Below, piece by piece: positions 47,368 through 61,800 of a stretch of DNA of 64,000 bases. Source of the stretch: Liolophura sinensis (lineage: Eukaryota; Mollusca; Polyplacophora; Chitonida; Chitonidae); the NCBI RefSeq assembly GCF_032854445.1, contig NW_027017965.1, forward strand, positions 248,001 to 312,000. Direction: 5' to 3'. A model generated the notes under the pieces. The model was not told the DNA's origin, did no database searches, and was given only the letters and a program-made list of their open reading frames with translations. The number at the start of each line of letters is the position of its first letter. Position 1 is the first letter of the stretch. A program made the position numbers and the translations under genes.

Positions 47368-50260
47368 GACACAGACCCCCATTGCAACTTGCGTTTTTCA
47401 TTAGGGACGATTGTAGTTCTGTGTATTTTAGGGTGTAAAGTCTTTTTTAGCTGCCAGCCTGCCGTTTTTTGTGTACAAGTGCATGCTTGGTATGAAAATG
47501 ATGGAAATTGTCTAAGCTTTGGGCAGGTATGAGTTTTAATGGTGAAAGTTTGAAATTCTGGGCGAGAGGACACAAGGAGACAGGTGGTGATGAGGCAGCG
47601 AGTGACGTCCCCTTGGCGTTGCTAAGCACCCCTCCCAGATGCCGGCATGTAAAGGTCCAGATTTTGACGGTCAACCTATGTCAAGATTTTTACAGCTTCT
47701 TTCTCTCAGGCTGGGCCAGGTATGCACCAAAGCTTATTGGCCTCGGAATGTTTGGGACTGAGCTACAGCGCTAAACGTTAACATTGGGGGTCCGTGGCCT
47801 GATCTGTCCACTTGTGCCAAAACATGTAATATGTCACTGTGTGCTCAGATTTGGCAGCAGCCTGATAATATTTGGTGGGTACATCTGCGATGTGGTTTGC
47901 ATTGACATGGAACTTGATTGAGCAGTTTTAAAGCTTTTTAATTCTATATTTTCCCCACATATCCATTTTGTCTAAAAATCGGCTAAAACGCTCTGTGGTC
48001 AAGGGTAGTACAGGAGTATAAACAGACTGGAACAAACACAGACAATGTTTCATTGTTCCTGGTTTTTAAAATGTCTCTTTTGGGGCTGACATTTGATAAA
48101 TAATGCAAAATTTGAGTGCTGCGAGTGAAATTGGAGTATGTGGCTGATAGATAGGGTGGTGTGATTAAGGATGGTCAATAAGGCCTTGCATCACATATAA
48201 GGGCCCAGCCTCACACAGGTGGATAAAAACACATCAGCAGATTAATTTACTTGGCTAGAGTAGTAGAGAGGGCCAGTGTGCATTTAATTTACAAACCAAG
48301 TCAGGTTCCTCCCATGTGTGCCACCACACACTAGGTAAATGTGCTTCAAATCATCCTGCAGGTCACAAAACATTAAAAACAGGCATCTGTGCTGGAACAC
48401 TGTCTGCTGTTTTGGGCATAGACTTGAAGTGGACAAGGTAAATTTTCCTCTTTAAACTTAAAAATAAACCACTGTAGGCATGTAGTTTTCATTGCATGTG
48501 TATATTCATTCCTCTGACAAGTTACATGTGCACTCACACAGTATGTGTGGCGTTGGAACAAAAATGATCAATTTCAAGTTTCTAGCATACATGTGAGTGT
48601 GATCTGTTGGAATATTGCCCTTGTGAAAATGAGTCTGTGCCCCACCAGGTGTCTGTTTTTCCACCAGAACATAGTACGCTGTTCCTGCGACATCTCAAGG
48701 AGTTTTTGTTTTAGTATGTGGCCCAGTGTGGCATCCACCTCCCTGGGCAACTGGGATTTTTTTTATGTTTCCAATGTCCTCACACACAAGTTAGAAATTA
48801 GACAGCTACATATGTCTTTCACATCCTAGTTTAATACCTATTGAGCTTTTGTCTTGGTTTCCCTCTTTAGATCTTGTCTCCCAAACATGGCGTCAGTGAA
48901 CTTTGCCTGGTTTATGCATATATTGAACTGGGATCTACCTAGGTGAGTGGGGTCTGCTAGCCGTTCAGCTTCCTCAAAGGCCTGACCATTCGGATGCAGT
49001 CTTCCGCTCCCTTGGCCGACCTAGAATCCCCGTCATTGGTCCGGTACTACACCATGACACATACCCCTCCAACCCCCCCCCCCCCCCCCCTCAACCGGGG
49101 AAACGTCACAGGTTTCTCATATATGTACGGACAGTTTGAATGTCCATTCCTCATGCCCACCCAGGAACACCCAGTGTGGAACCTGATTACGGATGTAATT
49201 TCTCACTGATTATTTGAGGATTTCTGTGTTGTTACAGGTTAAAAAGTATAGCTTTTCCCCTCTTCTTGGGTCCCTTCAACATGTCTTGGGAGGGTTGCCT
49301 TGCTGACTGTCTGAATGACCAATGTGCATGTATTGTGTGGCTTTATTTTTGTAAGTGGCAAATTCATATTTCTCCCCTCTACTTATCTCTTGTAGATGCC
49401 AGTGTCACACTTTGGTGTTTGTTATGTGGAAAGTACTAATTTAGTCTGAGGCAACAACACAGGTGGTGGGATTCTTTTGCACTGTGAGTTGAGGTAAGCC
49501 AGCCAACCAATGGCAGCCATGGGGGAGACGGGAAAGGGGGGTAGTGTGTGTGTGTGGGGGGGGTGGGGGGGAGTGGGTGATCTTTTGAAGGGTTTTATCA
49601 TGTGAATCACTATGTAAAAGGGATACTAGCCTTTTCTTTAGCCCTATCCATGGAAACTCTGCCTATGAGCATTTCTATATCAATTTGGATGCATATGTTT
49701 ACTTTGATGGTGATCAAAATGTACTTTTCTGGAATTTTGAAACTGGGCTTTGCTACCCACCTGTATCACTTTAAGTCAAATTTTGCACAAAGTTGCTAAA
49801 AGGTATGTCCTATATTTTGTAAGTGAATTGTCAGATAAATTACCTGTCTTTTGATATATATTTTGACACTTTTGGCTTTTAAGTATTTTCTTAACACTGC
49901 TGTAAACAAGAAAATCTACTTGAATATCCATAATTTTTTAAATGTTTGTCAATGGAAAATGTAAAATACTTTCTCATTGGAATTTTTTCATTTTTCTTGC
50001 AGATATACATACCAGCTTTCCAAAACATTTGACCTGGTTAAGATATTTTCAACGGTATGTGCACTACAGAGCTTTGAACTTGGTGCTTGAGGACGGACAA
50101 ACAGACACATTTCCAAGATAGGGGTACCCCAAGTTAAATTCCTCCTACTCAAAAGTTTTTGCATGTATCAAGCTGTAACTTTATGTGTGAGGTTTTGAGG
50201 TAGTAAGCATTATGTGGTGCAAAAATGATTGATTTTAAAAAAAGTTGGCTGGTGTGATAG
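47368..50260 (+). repeat. Array unit 6
   Basis: 2893 bp, closest to unit 5 in its first part. Confidence 0.96.
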
Positions 50261-53152
50261 GACACAGACCCCCATTGCAACTTGCGTTTTTCATTAGGGA
50301 CGATTGTAGTTCTGTGTATTTTAGGGTGTAAAGTCTTTTTTAGCTGCCAGCCTGCCGTTTTTTGTGTACAAGTGCATGCTTGGTATGAAAATGATGGAAA
50401 TTGTCTAAGCTTTGGGCAGGTATGAGTTTTAATGGTGAAAGTTTGAAATTCTGGGCGAGAGGACACAAGGAGACAGGTGGTGATGAGGCTGCGAGTGACG
50501 TCGCCTTGGCGTTGCTAGGCACCCCTCCCAGCTGCCGGCATGTAAAGGTCCAGATTTTGACGGTCAACCTATGTCAAGATTTTTACAGCTTCTTTCTCTC
50601 AGGCTGGGCCAGGTATGCACCAAAGCTTATTGGCCTCGGAATGTTTGGGACTGAGCTACAGCGCTAAACGTTAACATTGGGGGCCTGTGGCCTGATCTGT
50701 CCACTTGTGCCACAACATGTAATATGTCACTGTGTGCTCAGATTTGGCAGCAGCCTGATAATATTTGGTGGGTACATCTGCGATGTGGTTTGCATTGACA
50801 TGGAACTTGATTGAGCAGTTTTAAAGCTTTTTAATTCTATATTTTCCCCACATATCCATTTTGTCTAAAAATCGGCTAAAACGCTCTGTGGTCAAGGGTA
50901 GTACAGGAGTATAAACAGACTGGAACAAACACAGACAATGTTTCATTGTTCCTGGTTTTTAAAATGTCTCTTTTGGGGCTGACATTTGATAAATAATGCA
51001 AAATTTGAGTGCTGCGAGTGAAATTGGAGTATGTGGCTGATAGATAGGGTGGTGTGATTAAGGATGGTCAATAAGGCCTTGCATCACATATAAGGGCCCA
51101 GCCTCACACAGGTGGATAAAAACACATCAGCAGATTAATTTACTTGGCTAGAGTAGTAGAGAGGGCCAGTGTGCATTTAATTTACAAACCAAGTCAGGTT
51201 CCTCCCATGTGTGCCACCACACACTAGGTAAATGTGCTTCAAATCATCCTGCAGGTCACAAAACATTAAAAACAGGCATCTGTGCTGGAACACTGTCTGC
51301 TGTTTTGGGCATAGACTTGAAGTGGACAAGGTAAATTTTCCTCTTTAAACTTAAAAATAAACCACTGTAGGCATGTAGTTTTCATTGCATGTGTATATTC
51401 ATTCCTCTGACAAGTTACATGTGCACTCACACAGTATGTGTGGCGTTGGAACAAAAATGATCAATTTCAAGTTTCTAGCATACATGTGAGTGTGATCTGT
51501 TGGAATATTGCCCTTGTGAAAATGAGTCTCTGCCCCACCAGGTGTCTGTTTTTCCACCAGAACATAGTACGCTGTTCCTGCGACATCTCAAGGAGTTTTT
51601 GTTTTAGTATCTGGCCCAGTGTGGCATCCACCTCCCTGGGCAACTGGGATTTTTTTTATGTTTCCAATGTCCTCACACACAAGTTAGAAATTAGACAGCT
51701 ACATATGTCTTTCACATCCTAGTTTAATACCTATTGAGCTTTTGTCTTGGTTTCCCTCTTTAGATCTTGTCTCCCAAACATGGCGTCAGTGAACTTTGCC
51801 TGGTTTATGCATATATTGAACTGGGATCTACCTAGGTGAGTGGGGTCTGCTAGCCGTTCAGCTTCCTCAAAGGCCTGACCATTCGGATGCAGTCTTCCAC
51901 TCCCTTGGCCGACCTAGAATCCCCGTCATTGGTCCGGTACTACACCATGACACATACCCCTCCAACCCCCCAACCCCCCCTCAACCGGGGAAACGTCACA
52001 GGTTTCTCATATATGTACGGACAGTTTGAATGTCCATTCCTCATGCCCACCCAGGAACACCCAGTGTGGAACCTGATTACGGATGTAATTTCTCACTGAT
52101 TATTTGAGGATTTCTGTGTTGTTACAGGTTAAAAAGTATAGCTTTTCCCCTCTTCTTGGGTCCCTTCAACATGTCTTGGGAGGGTTGCCTTGCTGACTGT
52201 CTGAATGACCAATGTGCATGTATTGTGTGGCTTTATTTTTGTAAGTGGCAAATTCATATTTCTCCCCTCTACTTATCTCTTGTAGATGCCAGTGTCACAC
52301 TTTGGTGTTTGTTATGTGGAAAGTACTAATTTAGTCTGAGGCAACAACACAGGTGGTGGGATTCTTTTGCACTGTGAGTTGAGGTAAGCCAGCCAACCAA
52401 TGGCAGCCATGGGGGAGACGGGAAAGGGGGGTAGTGTGTGTGTGTGTGTGTGGGGGGGGGGGGAGTGGGTGATCTTTTAAAGGGTTTTATCATGTGAATC
52501 ACTATGTAAAAGGGATACTAGTCTTTTCTTTAGCCCTATCCATGGAAACTCTGCCTATGAGCATTTCTATATCAATTTGGATGCATATGTTTACTTTGAT
52601 GGTGATCAAAATGTACTTTTCTGGAATTTTGAAACTGGGCTTTGCTACCCACCTGTATCACTTTAAGTCAAATTTTGCACAAAGTTGCTAAAAGGTATGT
52701 CCTATATTTTGTAAGTGAATTGTCAGATAAATTACCTGTCTTTTGATATATATTTTGACACTTTTGTCTTTTAAGTATTTTCTTAACACTGCTGTAAACA
52801 AGAAAATCTACTTGAATATCCATAATTTTCTAAATGTTTGTCAATGGAAAATGTAAAATACTTTGTCATTAGAATTTTTTCATTTTTCTTGCAGATATAC
52901 ATACCAGCTTTCCAAAACATTTGACCTGGTTAAGATATTTTCAACGGTATGTGCACTACAGAGCTTTGAACTTGGTGCTTGAGGACGGACAAACAGACAC
53001 ATTTCCAAGATAGGGGTACCCCAAGTTAAATTCCTCCTACTGAAAAGTTTTTGCATGTATCAAGCTGTAACTTTATGTGTGAGGTTTAGAGGTAGTAAGC
53101 ATTATGTGGTGCAAAAATTATTGATTTTAAAAAAACTTGGCTGGTGTGATAG
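50261..53152 (+). repeat. Array unit 7 (mosaic)
   Basis: 2892 bp. First 150 bp carry unit 5/6 variants (TTGCAACTTGCG, CATTAGGG), then unit 2 variants (GACGTCGCC, CCACAACATG), and later TATCTGGCCC as in units 9-11. Confidence 0.96.
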
Positions 53153-56043
53153 GACACAGACCCCCATTACAACTTGCGTTTTTCAGTAGGGACGATTGTA
53201 GTTCTGTGTATTTTAGGGTGTAAAGTCTTTTTTTGCTGCCAGCCTGCCATTTTTGGTGTACAAGTGCATGCTTGGTATGAAAATGATGGAAATTGTCTAA
53301 GCTTTGGGCAGGTATGAGTTTTAATGGTGAAAGTTTGAAATTCTGGGCGAGAGGACACAAGGAGACAGGTGGTGATGAGGCAGCGAGTGACGTCCCCTTG
53401 GCGTTGCTAAGCACCCCTCCCAGCTGCCGGCATGTAAAGGTCCAGATTTTGACGGTCAACCTATGTCAAGATTTTTACAGCTTCTTTCTCTCAGGCTGGG
53501 CCAGGTATGCACCAAAGCTTATTGGCCTCGGAATGTTTGGGACTGAGCTACAGCGCTAAACGTTAACATTGGGGGTCCGTGGCCTGATCTGTCCACTTGT
53601 GCCAAAACATGTAACATGTCACTGTGTGCTCAGATTTGGCAGCAGCCTGATAATATTTGGTGGGTACATCTGCGATGTGGTTTGCATTGACATGGAACTT
53701 GATTGAGCAGTTTTAAAGCTTTTTAATTCTATATTTTCCCCACATATCCATTTTGTCTAAAAATCGGCTAAAACGCTCTGTGGTCAAGGGTAGTACAGGA
53801 GTATAAACAGACTGGAACAAACACAGACAATGTTTCATTGTTCCTGGTTTTTAAAATGTCTCTTTTGGGGCTGACGTTTGATAAATAATGCAAAATTTGA
53901 GTGCTGCGAGTGAAATTGGAGTATGTGGCTGATAGATAGGGTGGTGTGATTAAGGATGGTCAATAAGGCCTTGCATCACATATAAGGGCCCAGCCTCACA
54001 CAGGTGGATAAAAACACATCAGCAGATTAATTTACTTGGCTAGAGTAGTAGAGAGGGCCAGTGTGCATTTAATTTACAAACCAAGTCAGGTTCCTCCCAT
54101 GTGTGCCACCACACACTAGGTAAATGTGCTTCAAATCATCCTGCAGGTCACAAAACATTAAAAACAGGCATCTGTGCTGGAACACTGTCTGCTGTTTTGG
54201 GCATAGACTTGAAGTGGACAAGGTAAATTTTCCTCTTTAAACTTAAAAATAAACCACTGTAGGCATGTAGTTTTCATTGCATGTGTATATTCATTCCTCT
54301 GACAAGTTACATGTGCACTCACACAGTATGTGTGGCGTTGGAACAAAAATGATCAATTTCAAGTTTCTAGCATACATGTGAGTGTGATCTGTTGGAATAT
54401 TGCCCTTGTGAAAATGAGTCTGTGCCCCACCAGGTGTCTGTTTTTCCACCAGAACATAGTACGCTGTTCCTGCCACATCTCAAGGAGTTTTTGTTTTAGT
54501 ATGTGGCCCAGTGTGGCATCCACCTCCCTGGGCAACTGGGATTTTTTTTATGTTTCCAATGTCCTCACACACAAGTTAGAAATTAGACAGCTACATATGT
54601 CTTTCACATCCTAGTTTAATACCTATTGAGCTTTTGTCTTGGTTTCCCTCTTTAGATCTTGTCTCCCAAACATGGCGTCAGTGAACTTTGCCTGGTTTAT
54701 GCATATATTGAACTGGGATCTACCTAGGTGAGTGGGGTCTGCTAGCCGTTCAGCTTCCTCAAAGGCCTGACCATTCGGATGCAGTCTTCCGCTCCCTTGG
54801 CCGACCTAGAATCCCCGTCATTGGTCCGGTACTACACCATGACACATACCCCTCCAACCCCCCCCCCCCCCCCTCAACCGGGGAAACGTCACAGGTTTCT
54901 CATATATGTACGGACAGTTTGAATGTCCATTCCTCATGCCCACCCAGGAACACCCAGTGTGGAACCTGATTACGGATGTAATTTCTCACTGATTATTTGA
55001 GGATTTCTGTGTTGTTACAGGTTAAAAAGTATAGCTTTTCCCCTCTTCTTGGGTCCCTTCAACATGTCTTGGGAGGGTTGCCTTGCTGACTGTCTGAATG
55101 ACCAATGTGCATGTATTGTGTGGCTTTATTTTTGTAAGTGGCAAATTCATATTTCTCCCCTCTACTTATCTCTTGTAGATGCCAGTGTCACACTTTGGTG
55201 TTTGTTATGTGGAAAGTACTAATTTAGTCTGAGGCAACAACACAGGTGGTGGGATTCTTTTGCACTGTGAGTTGAGGTAAGCCAGCCAACCAATGGCAGC
55301 CATGGGGGAGACGGGAAAGGGGGGTAGTGTGTGTGTGTGTGGGGGGTGGGGGGGAGTGGGTGATCTTTTGAAGGGTTTTATCATGTGAATCACTATGTAA
55401 AAGGGATACTAGCCTTTTCTTTAGCCCTATCCATGGAAACTCTGCCTATGAGCATTTCTATATCAATTTGGATGCATATGTTTACTTTGATGGTGATCAA
55501 AATGTACTTTTCTGGAATTTTGAAACTCCGCTTTGCTACCCACCTGTATCACTTTAAGTCAAATTTTGCACAAAGTTGCTAAAAGGTATGTCCTATATTT
55601 GCTAAGTGAATTGTCAGATAAATTACCTGTCTTTTGATATATATTTTGACACTTTTGGCCTTTAAGTATTTTCTTAACACTGCTGTAAACAAGAAAATCT
55701 ACTTGAATATCCATAATTTTTTAAATGTTTGTCAATGGAAAATGTAAAATACTTTCTCATTGGAATTTTTTCATTTTTCTTGCAGATATACATACCAGCT
55801 TTCCAAAACATTTGACCTGGTTAAGATATTTTCAACGGTATGTGCACTACAGAGCTTTGAACTTGGTGCTTGAGGACGGACAAACAGACACATTTCCAAG
55901 ATAGGGGTACCCCAAGTTAAATTCCTCCTACTCAAAAGTTTTTGCATGTATCAAGCTGTAACTTTATGTGTGAGGTTTAGAGGTAGTAAGCATTATGTGG
56001 TGCAAAAATGATTGATTTTAAAAAAAGTTGGCTGGTGTGATAG
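53153..56043 (+). repeat. Array unit 8
   Basis: 2891 bp. Its first half matches unit 4 in diagnostic variants. Confidence 0.96.
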
Positions 56044-58917
56044 GACACAGACCCCCATTACAACTTGCGTTTTTCAGTAGGGACGATTGTAGTTCTGTGT
56101 ATTTTAGGGTGTAAAGTCTTTTTTTGCTGCCAGCCTGCCGTTTTTAGTGTACAAGTGCATGCTTGGTATGACAATGATGGAAATTGTCTAAGCTTTGGGC
56201 AGGTATGAGTTTTAATGGTGAAAGTTTGAAATTCTGGGCGAGAGGACACAAGGAGACAGGTGGTGATGAGGCAGCGAGTGACGTCCCCTTGGCGTTGCTA
56301 GGCACCCCTCCCAGCTGCCGGCATGTAAAGGTCCAGATTTTGACGGTCAACCTATGTCAAGATTTTTACAGCTTCTTTCTCTCAGGCTGGGCCAGGTATG
56401 CACCAAAGCTTATTGGCCTCGGAATGTTTGGGACTGAGCTACAGCGCTAAACGTTAACATTGGGGGTCCGTGGCCTGATCTGTCCACTTGTGCCAAAACA
56501 TGTAATATGTCACTGTGTGCTCAGATTTGGCAGCAGCCTGATAATATTTGGTGGGTACATCTGCGATGTGGTTTGCATTGACATGGAACTTGATTGAGCA
56601 GTTTTAAAGCTTTTTAATTCTATATTTTCCCCACATATCCATTTTGTCTAAAAATCGGCTAAAACGCTCTGTGGTCAAGGGTAGTACAGGAGTATAAACA
56701 GACTGGAACAAACACAGACAATGTTTCATTGTTCCTGGTTTTTAAAATGTCTCTTTTGGGGCTGACATTTGATAAATAATGCAAAATTTGAGTGCTGCGA
56801 GTGAAATTGGAGTATGTGGCTGATAGATAGGGTGGTGTGATTAAGGATGGTCAATAAGGCCTTGCATCACATATAAGGGCCCAGCCTCACACAGGTGGAT
56901 AAAAACACATCAGCAGATTAATTTACTTGGCTAGAGTAGTAGAGAGGGCCAGTGTGCATTTAATTTACAAACCAAGTCAGGTTCCTCCCATGTGTGCCAC
57001 CACACACTAGGTAAATGTGCTTCAAATCATCCTGCAGGTCACAAAACATTAAAAACAGGCATCTGTGCTGGAACACTGTCTGCTGTTTTGGGCATAGACT
57101 TGAAGTGGACAAGGTAAATTTTCCTCTTTAAACTTAAAAATAAACCACTGTAGGCATGTAGTTTTCATTGCATGTGTATATTCATTCCTCTGACAAGTTA
57201 CATGTGCACTCACACAGTATGTGTGGCGTTGGAACAAAAATGATCAATTTCAAGTTTCTAGCATACATGTGAGTGTGATCTGTTGGAATATTGCCCTTGT
57301 GAAAATGAGTCTCTGCCCCACCAGGTGTCTGTTTTTCCACCAGAACATAGTACGCTGTTCCTGCCATATCTCAAGGAGTTTTTGTTTTAGTATCTGGCCC
57401 AGTGTGGCATCCACCTCCCTGGGCAACTGGGATTTTTTTTATGTTTCCAATGTCCTCACACACAAGTTAGAAATTAGACAGCTACATATGTCTTTCACAT
57501 CCTAGTTTAATACCTATTGAGCTTTTGTCTTGGTTTCCCTCTTTAGATCTTGTCTCCCAAACATGGCGTCAGTGAACTTTGCCTGGTTTATGCATATATT
57601 GAACTGGGATCTACCTAGGTGAGTGGGGTCTGCTAGCTGTTCAGCTTCCTCAAAGGCCTGACCATTCGGATGCAGTCTTCCACTCCCTTGGCCGACCTAG
57701 AATCCCCGTCATTGGTCCGGTACTACACCATGACACATACCCCTCCAACCCCCCCCCCCCTCAACCGGGGAAACGTCACAGGTTTCTCATATATGTACAG
57801 ACAGTTTGAATGTCCATTCCTCATGCCCACCCAGGAACACCCAGTGTGGAACCTGATTACGGATGTAATTTCTCACTGATTATTTGAGGATTTCTGTGTT
57901 GTTACAGGTTAAAAAGTATAGCTTTTCCCCTCTTCTTGGGTCCCTTCAACATGTCTTGGGAGGGTTGCCTTGCTGACTGTCTGAATGACCAATGTGCATG
58001 TATTGTGTGGCTTTATTTTTGTAAGTGGCAAATTCATATTTCTCCCCTCTACTTATCTCTTGTAGATGCCAGTGTCACACTTTGGTGTTTGTTATGTGGA
58101 AAGTACTAATTTAGTCTGAGGCAACAACACAGGTGGTGGGATTCTTTTGCACTGTGAGTTGAGGTAAGCCAGCCAACCAATGGCAGCCATGGGGGAGACG
58201 GGAAAGGGGGGTAGTGTGTGTGGGGGGGAGTGGGTGATCTTTTAAAGGGTTTTATCATGTGAATCACTATGTAAAAGGGATACTAGTCTTTTCTTTAGCC
58301 CTATGCATGGAAACTCTGCCTATGAGCATTTCTATATCAATTTGGATGCATATGTTTACTTTGATGGTGATCAAAATGTACTTTTCTGGAATTTTGAAAC
58401 TGGGCTTTGCTACCCACCTGTATCACTTTAAGTCAAATTTTGCACAAAGTTGCTAAAAGGTATGTCCTATATTTTGTAAGTGAATTGTCAGATAAATTAC
58501 CTGTCTTTTGATATATATTTTGACACTTTTGGCCTTTAAGTATTTTCTTAACACTGCTGTAAACAAGAAAATCTACTTGAATATCCATAATTTTTTAAAT
58601 GTTTGTCAATGGAAAATGTAAAATACTTTGTCATTGGAATTTTTTCATTTTTCTTGCAGATATACATACCAGCTTTCCAAAACATTTGACCTGGTTAAGA
58701 TATTTTCAACGGTATGTGCACTACAGAGCTTTGAACTTGGTGCTTGAGGACGGACAAACAGACACATTTCCAAGATAGGGGTACCCCAAGTTAAATTCCT
58801 CCTACTCAAAAGTTTTTGCATGTATCAAGCTGTAACTTTATGTGTGAGGTTTTGAGGTAGTAAGCATTATGTGGTGCAAAAATTATTGATTTCAAAAAAA
58901 CTTGGCTGGTGTGATAG
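56044..58917 (+). repeat. Array unit 9
   Basis: 2874 bp, the shortest full unit, mainly because its TG/G run near 58214 is short. Confidence 0.96.
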
Positions 58918-61800
58918 GACACAGACCCCCATTGCAACTTGCGTTTTTCAGTAGGGACGATTGTAGTTCTGTGTATTTTAGGGTGTAAAGTCTTTTTTTG
59001 CTGCCAGCCTGCCGTTTTTAGTGTACAAGTGCATGCTTGGTATGAAAATGATGGAAATTGTCTAAGCTTTGGGCAGGTATGAGTTTTAATGGTGAAAGTT
59101 TGACATTCTGGGCGAGAGGACACAAGGAGACAGGTTTTGATGAGGCGGCGAGTGACGTCCCCTTGGCGTTGCTAAGCACCCCTCCCAGCTGCCGGCATGT
59201 AAAGGTCCAGATTTTGACGGTCAACCTATGTCAAGATTTTTACAGCTTCTTTCTCTCAGGCTGGGCCAGGTATGCACCAAAGCTTATTGGCCTCGGAATG
59301 TTTGGGACTGAGCTACAGCGCTAAACGTTAACATTGGGGGTCCGTGGCCTGATCTGTCCACTTGTGCCAAAACATGTAACATGTCACTGTGTGCTCAGAT
59401 TTGGCAGCAGCCTGATAATATTTGGTGGGTACATCTGCGATGTGGTTTGCATTGACATGGAACTTGATTGAGCAGTTTTAAAGCTTTTTAATTCTATATT
59501 TTCCCCACATATCCATTTTGTCTAAAAATCGGCTAAAACGCTCTGTGGTCAAGGGTAGTACAGGAGTATAAACAGACTGGAACAAACACAGACAATGTTT
59601 CATTGTTCCTGGTTTTTAAAATGTCTCTTTTGGGGCTGACATTTGATAAATAATGCAAAATTTGAGTGCTGCGAGTGAAATTGGAGTATGTGGCTGATAG
59701 ATAGGGTGGTGTGATTAAGGATGGTCAATAAGGCCTCGCATCACATATAAGGGCCCAGCCTCACACAGGTGGATAAAAACACATCAGCAGATTAATTTAC
59801 TTGGCTAGAGTAGTAGAGAGGGCCAGTGTGCATTTAATTTACAAACCAAGTCAGGTTCCTCCCATGTGTGCCACACACACTAGGTAAATGTGCTTCAAAT
59901 CATCCTGCAGGTCACAAAACATTAAAAACAGGCATCTGTGCTGGAACACTGTCTGCTGTTTTGGGCATAGACTTGAAGTGGACAAGGTAAATTTTCCTCT
60001 TTAAACTTAAAAATAAACCACTGTAGGCATGTAGTTTTCATTGCATGTGTATATTCATTCCTCTGACAAGTTACATGTGCACTCACACAGTATGTGTGGC
60101 GTTGGAACAAAAATGATCAATTTCAAGTTTCTAGCATACATGTGAGTGTGATCTGTTGGAATATTGCCCTTGTGAAAATGAGTCTCTGCCCCACCAGGTG
60201 TCTGTTTTTCCACCAGAACATAGTACGCTGTTCCTGCCACATCTCAAGGAGTTTTTGTTTTAGTATCTGGCCCAGTGTGGCATCCACCTCCCTGGGCAAC
60301 TGGGATTTTTTTTATGTTTCCAATGTCCTCACACACAAGTTAGAAATTAGACAGCTACATATGTCTTTCACATCCTAGTTTAATACCTATTGAGCTTTTG
60401 TCTTGGTTTCCCTCTTTAGATCTTGTCTCCCAAACATGGCGTCAGTGAACTTTGCCTGGTTTATGCATATATTGAACTGGGATCTACCTAGGTGAGTGGG
60501 GTCTGCTAGCCGTTCAGCTTCCTCAAAGGCCTGACCATTCGGATGCAGTCTTCCGCTCCCTTGGCCGACCTAGAATCCCCGTCATTGGTCCGGTACTACA
60601 CCATGACACATACCCCTCCAACCCCCCCCCCCCCTCAACCGGGGAAACGTCACAGGTTTCTCATATATGTACGGACAGTTTGAATGTCCATTCCTCATGC
60701 CCACCCAGGAACACCCAGTGTGGAACCTGATTACGGATGTAATTTCTCACTGATTATTTGAGGATTTCTGTGTTGTTACAGGTTAAAAAGTATAGCTTTT
60801 CCCCTCTTCTTGGGTCCCTTCAACATGTCTTGGGAGGGTTGCCTTGCTGACTGTCTGAATGACCCATGTGCATGTATTGTGTGGCTTTATTTTTGTAAGT
60901 GGCAAATTCATATTTCTCCCCTCTACTTATCTCTTGTAGATGCCAGTGTCACACTTTGGTGTTTGTTATGTGGAAAGTACTAATTTAGTCTGAGGCAACA
61001 ACACAGGTGGTGGGATTCTTTTGCACTGTGAGTTGAGGTAAGCCAGCCAACCAATGGCAGCCATGGGGGAGACGGGAAAGGGGGGTAGTGTGTGTGTGTG
61101 TGTGGGGGGGGAGTGGGTGATCTTTTAAAGGGTTTTATCATGTGAATCACTATGTAAAAGGGATACTAGTCTTTTCTTTAGCCCTATCCATGGAAACTCT
61201 GCCTATGAGCATTTCTATATCAATTTGGATGCATATGTTTACTTTGATGGTGATCAAAATGTACTTTTCTGGAATTTTGAAACTGGGCTTTGCTACCCAC
61301 CTGTATCACTTTAAGTCAAATTTTGCACAAAGTTGCTAAAAGGTATGTCCTATATTTTGTAAGTGAATTGTCAGATAAATTACCTGTCTTTTGATATATA
61401 TTTTGACACTTTTGGCTTTTAAGTATTTTCTTAACACTGCTGTAAACAAGAAAATCTACTTGAATATCCATAATTTTCTAAATGTTTGTCAATGGAAAAT
61501 GTAAAATACTTTGTCATTAGAATTTTTTCATTTTTCTTGCAGATATACATACCAGCTTTCCAAAACATTTGACCTGGTTAAGATATTTTCAACGGTATGT
61601 GCACTACAGAGCTTTGAACTTGGTGCTTGAGGACGGACAAACAGACACATTTCCAAGATAGGGGTACCCCAAGTTAAATTCCTCCTACTGAAAAGTTTTT
61701 GCATGTATCAAGCTGTAACTTTATGTGTGAGATTTAGAGGTAGTAAGCATTATGTGGTGCAAAAATCATTGATTTTAAAAAAAGTTGGCTGGTGTGATAG
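58918..61800 (+). repeat. Array unit 10
   Basis: 2883 bp. Carries CAGGTTTTGATGAGG as unit 3, and a unique GTTTGACATTCTGG. Confidence 0.96.
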
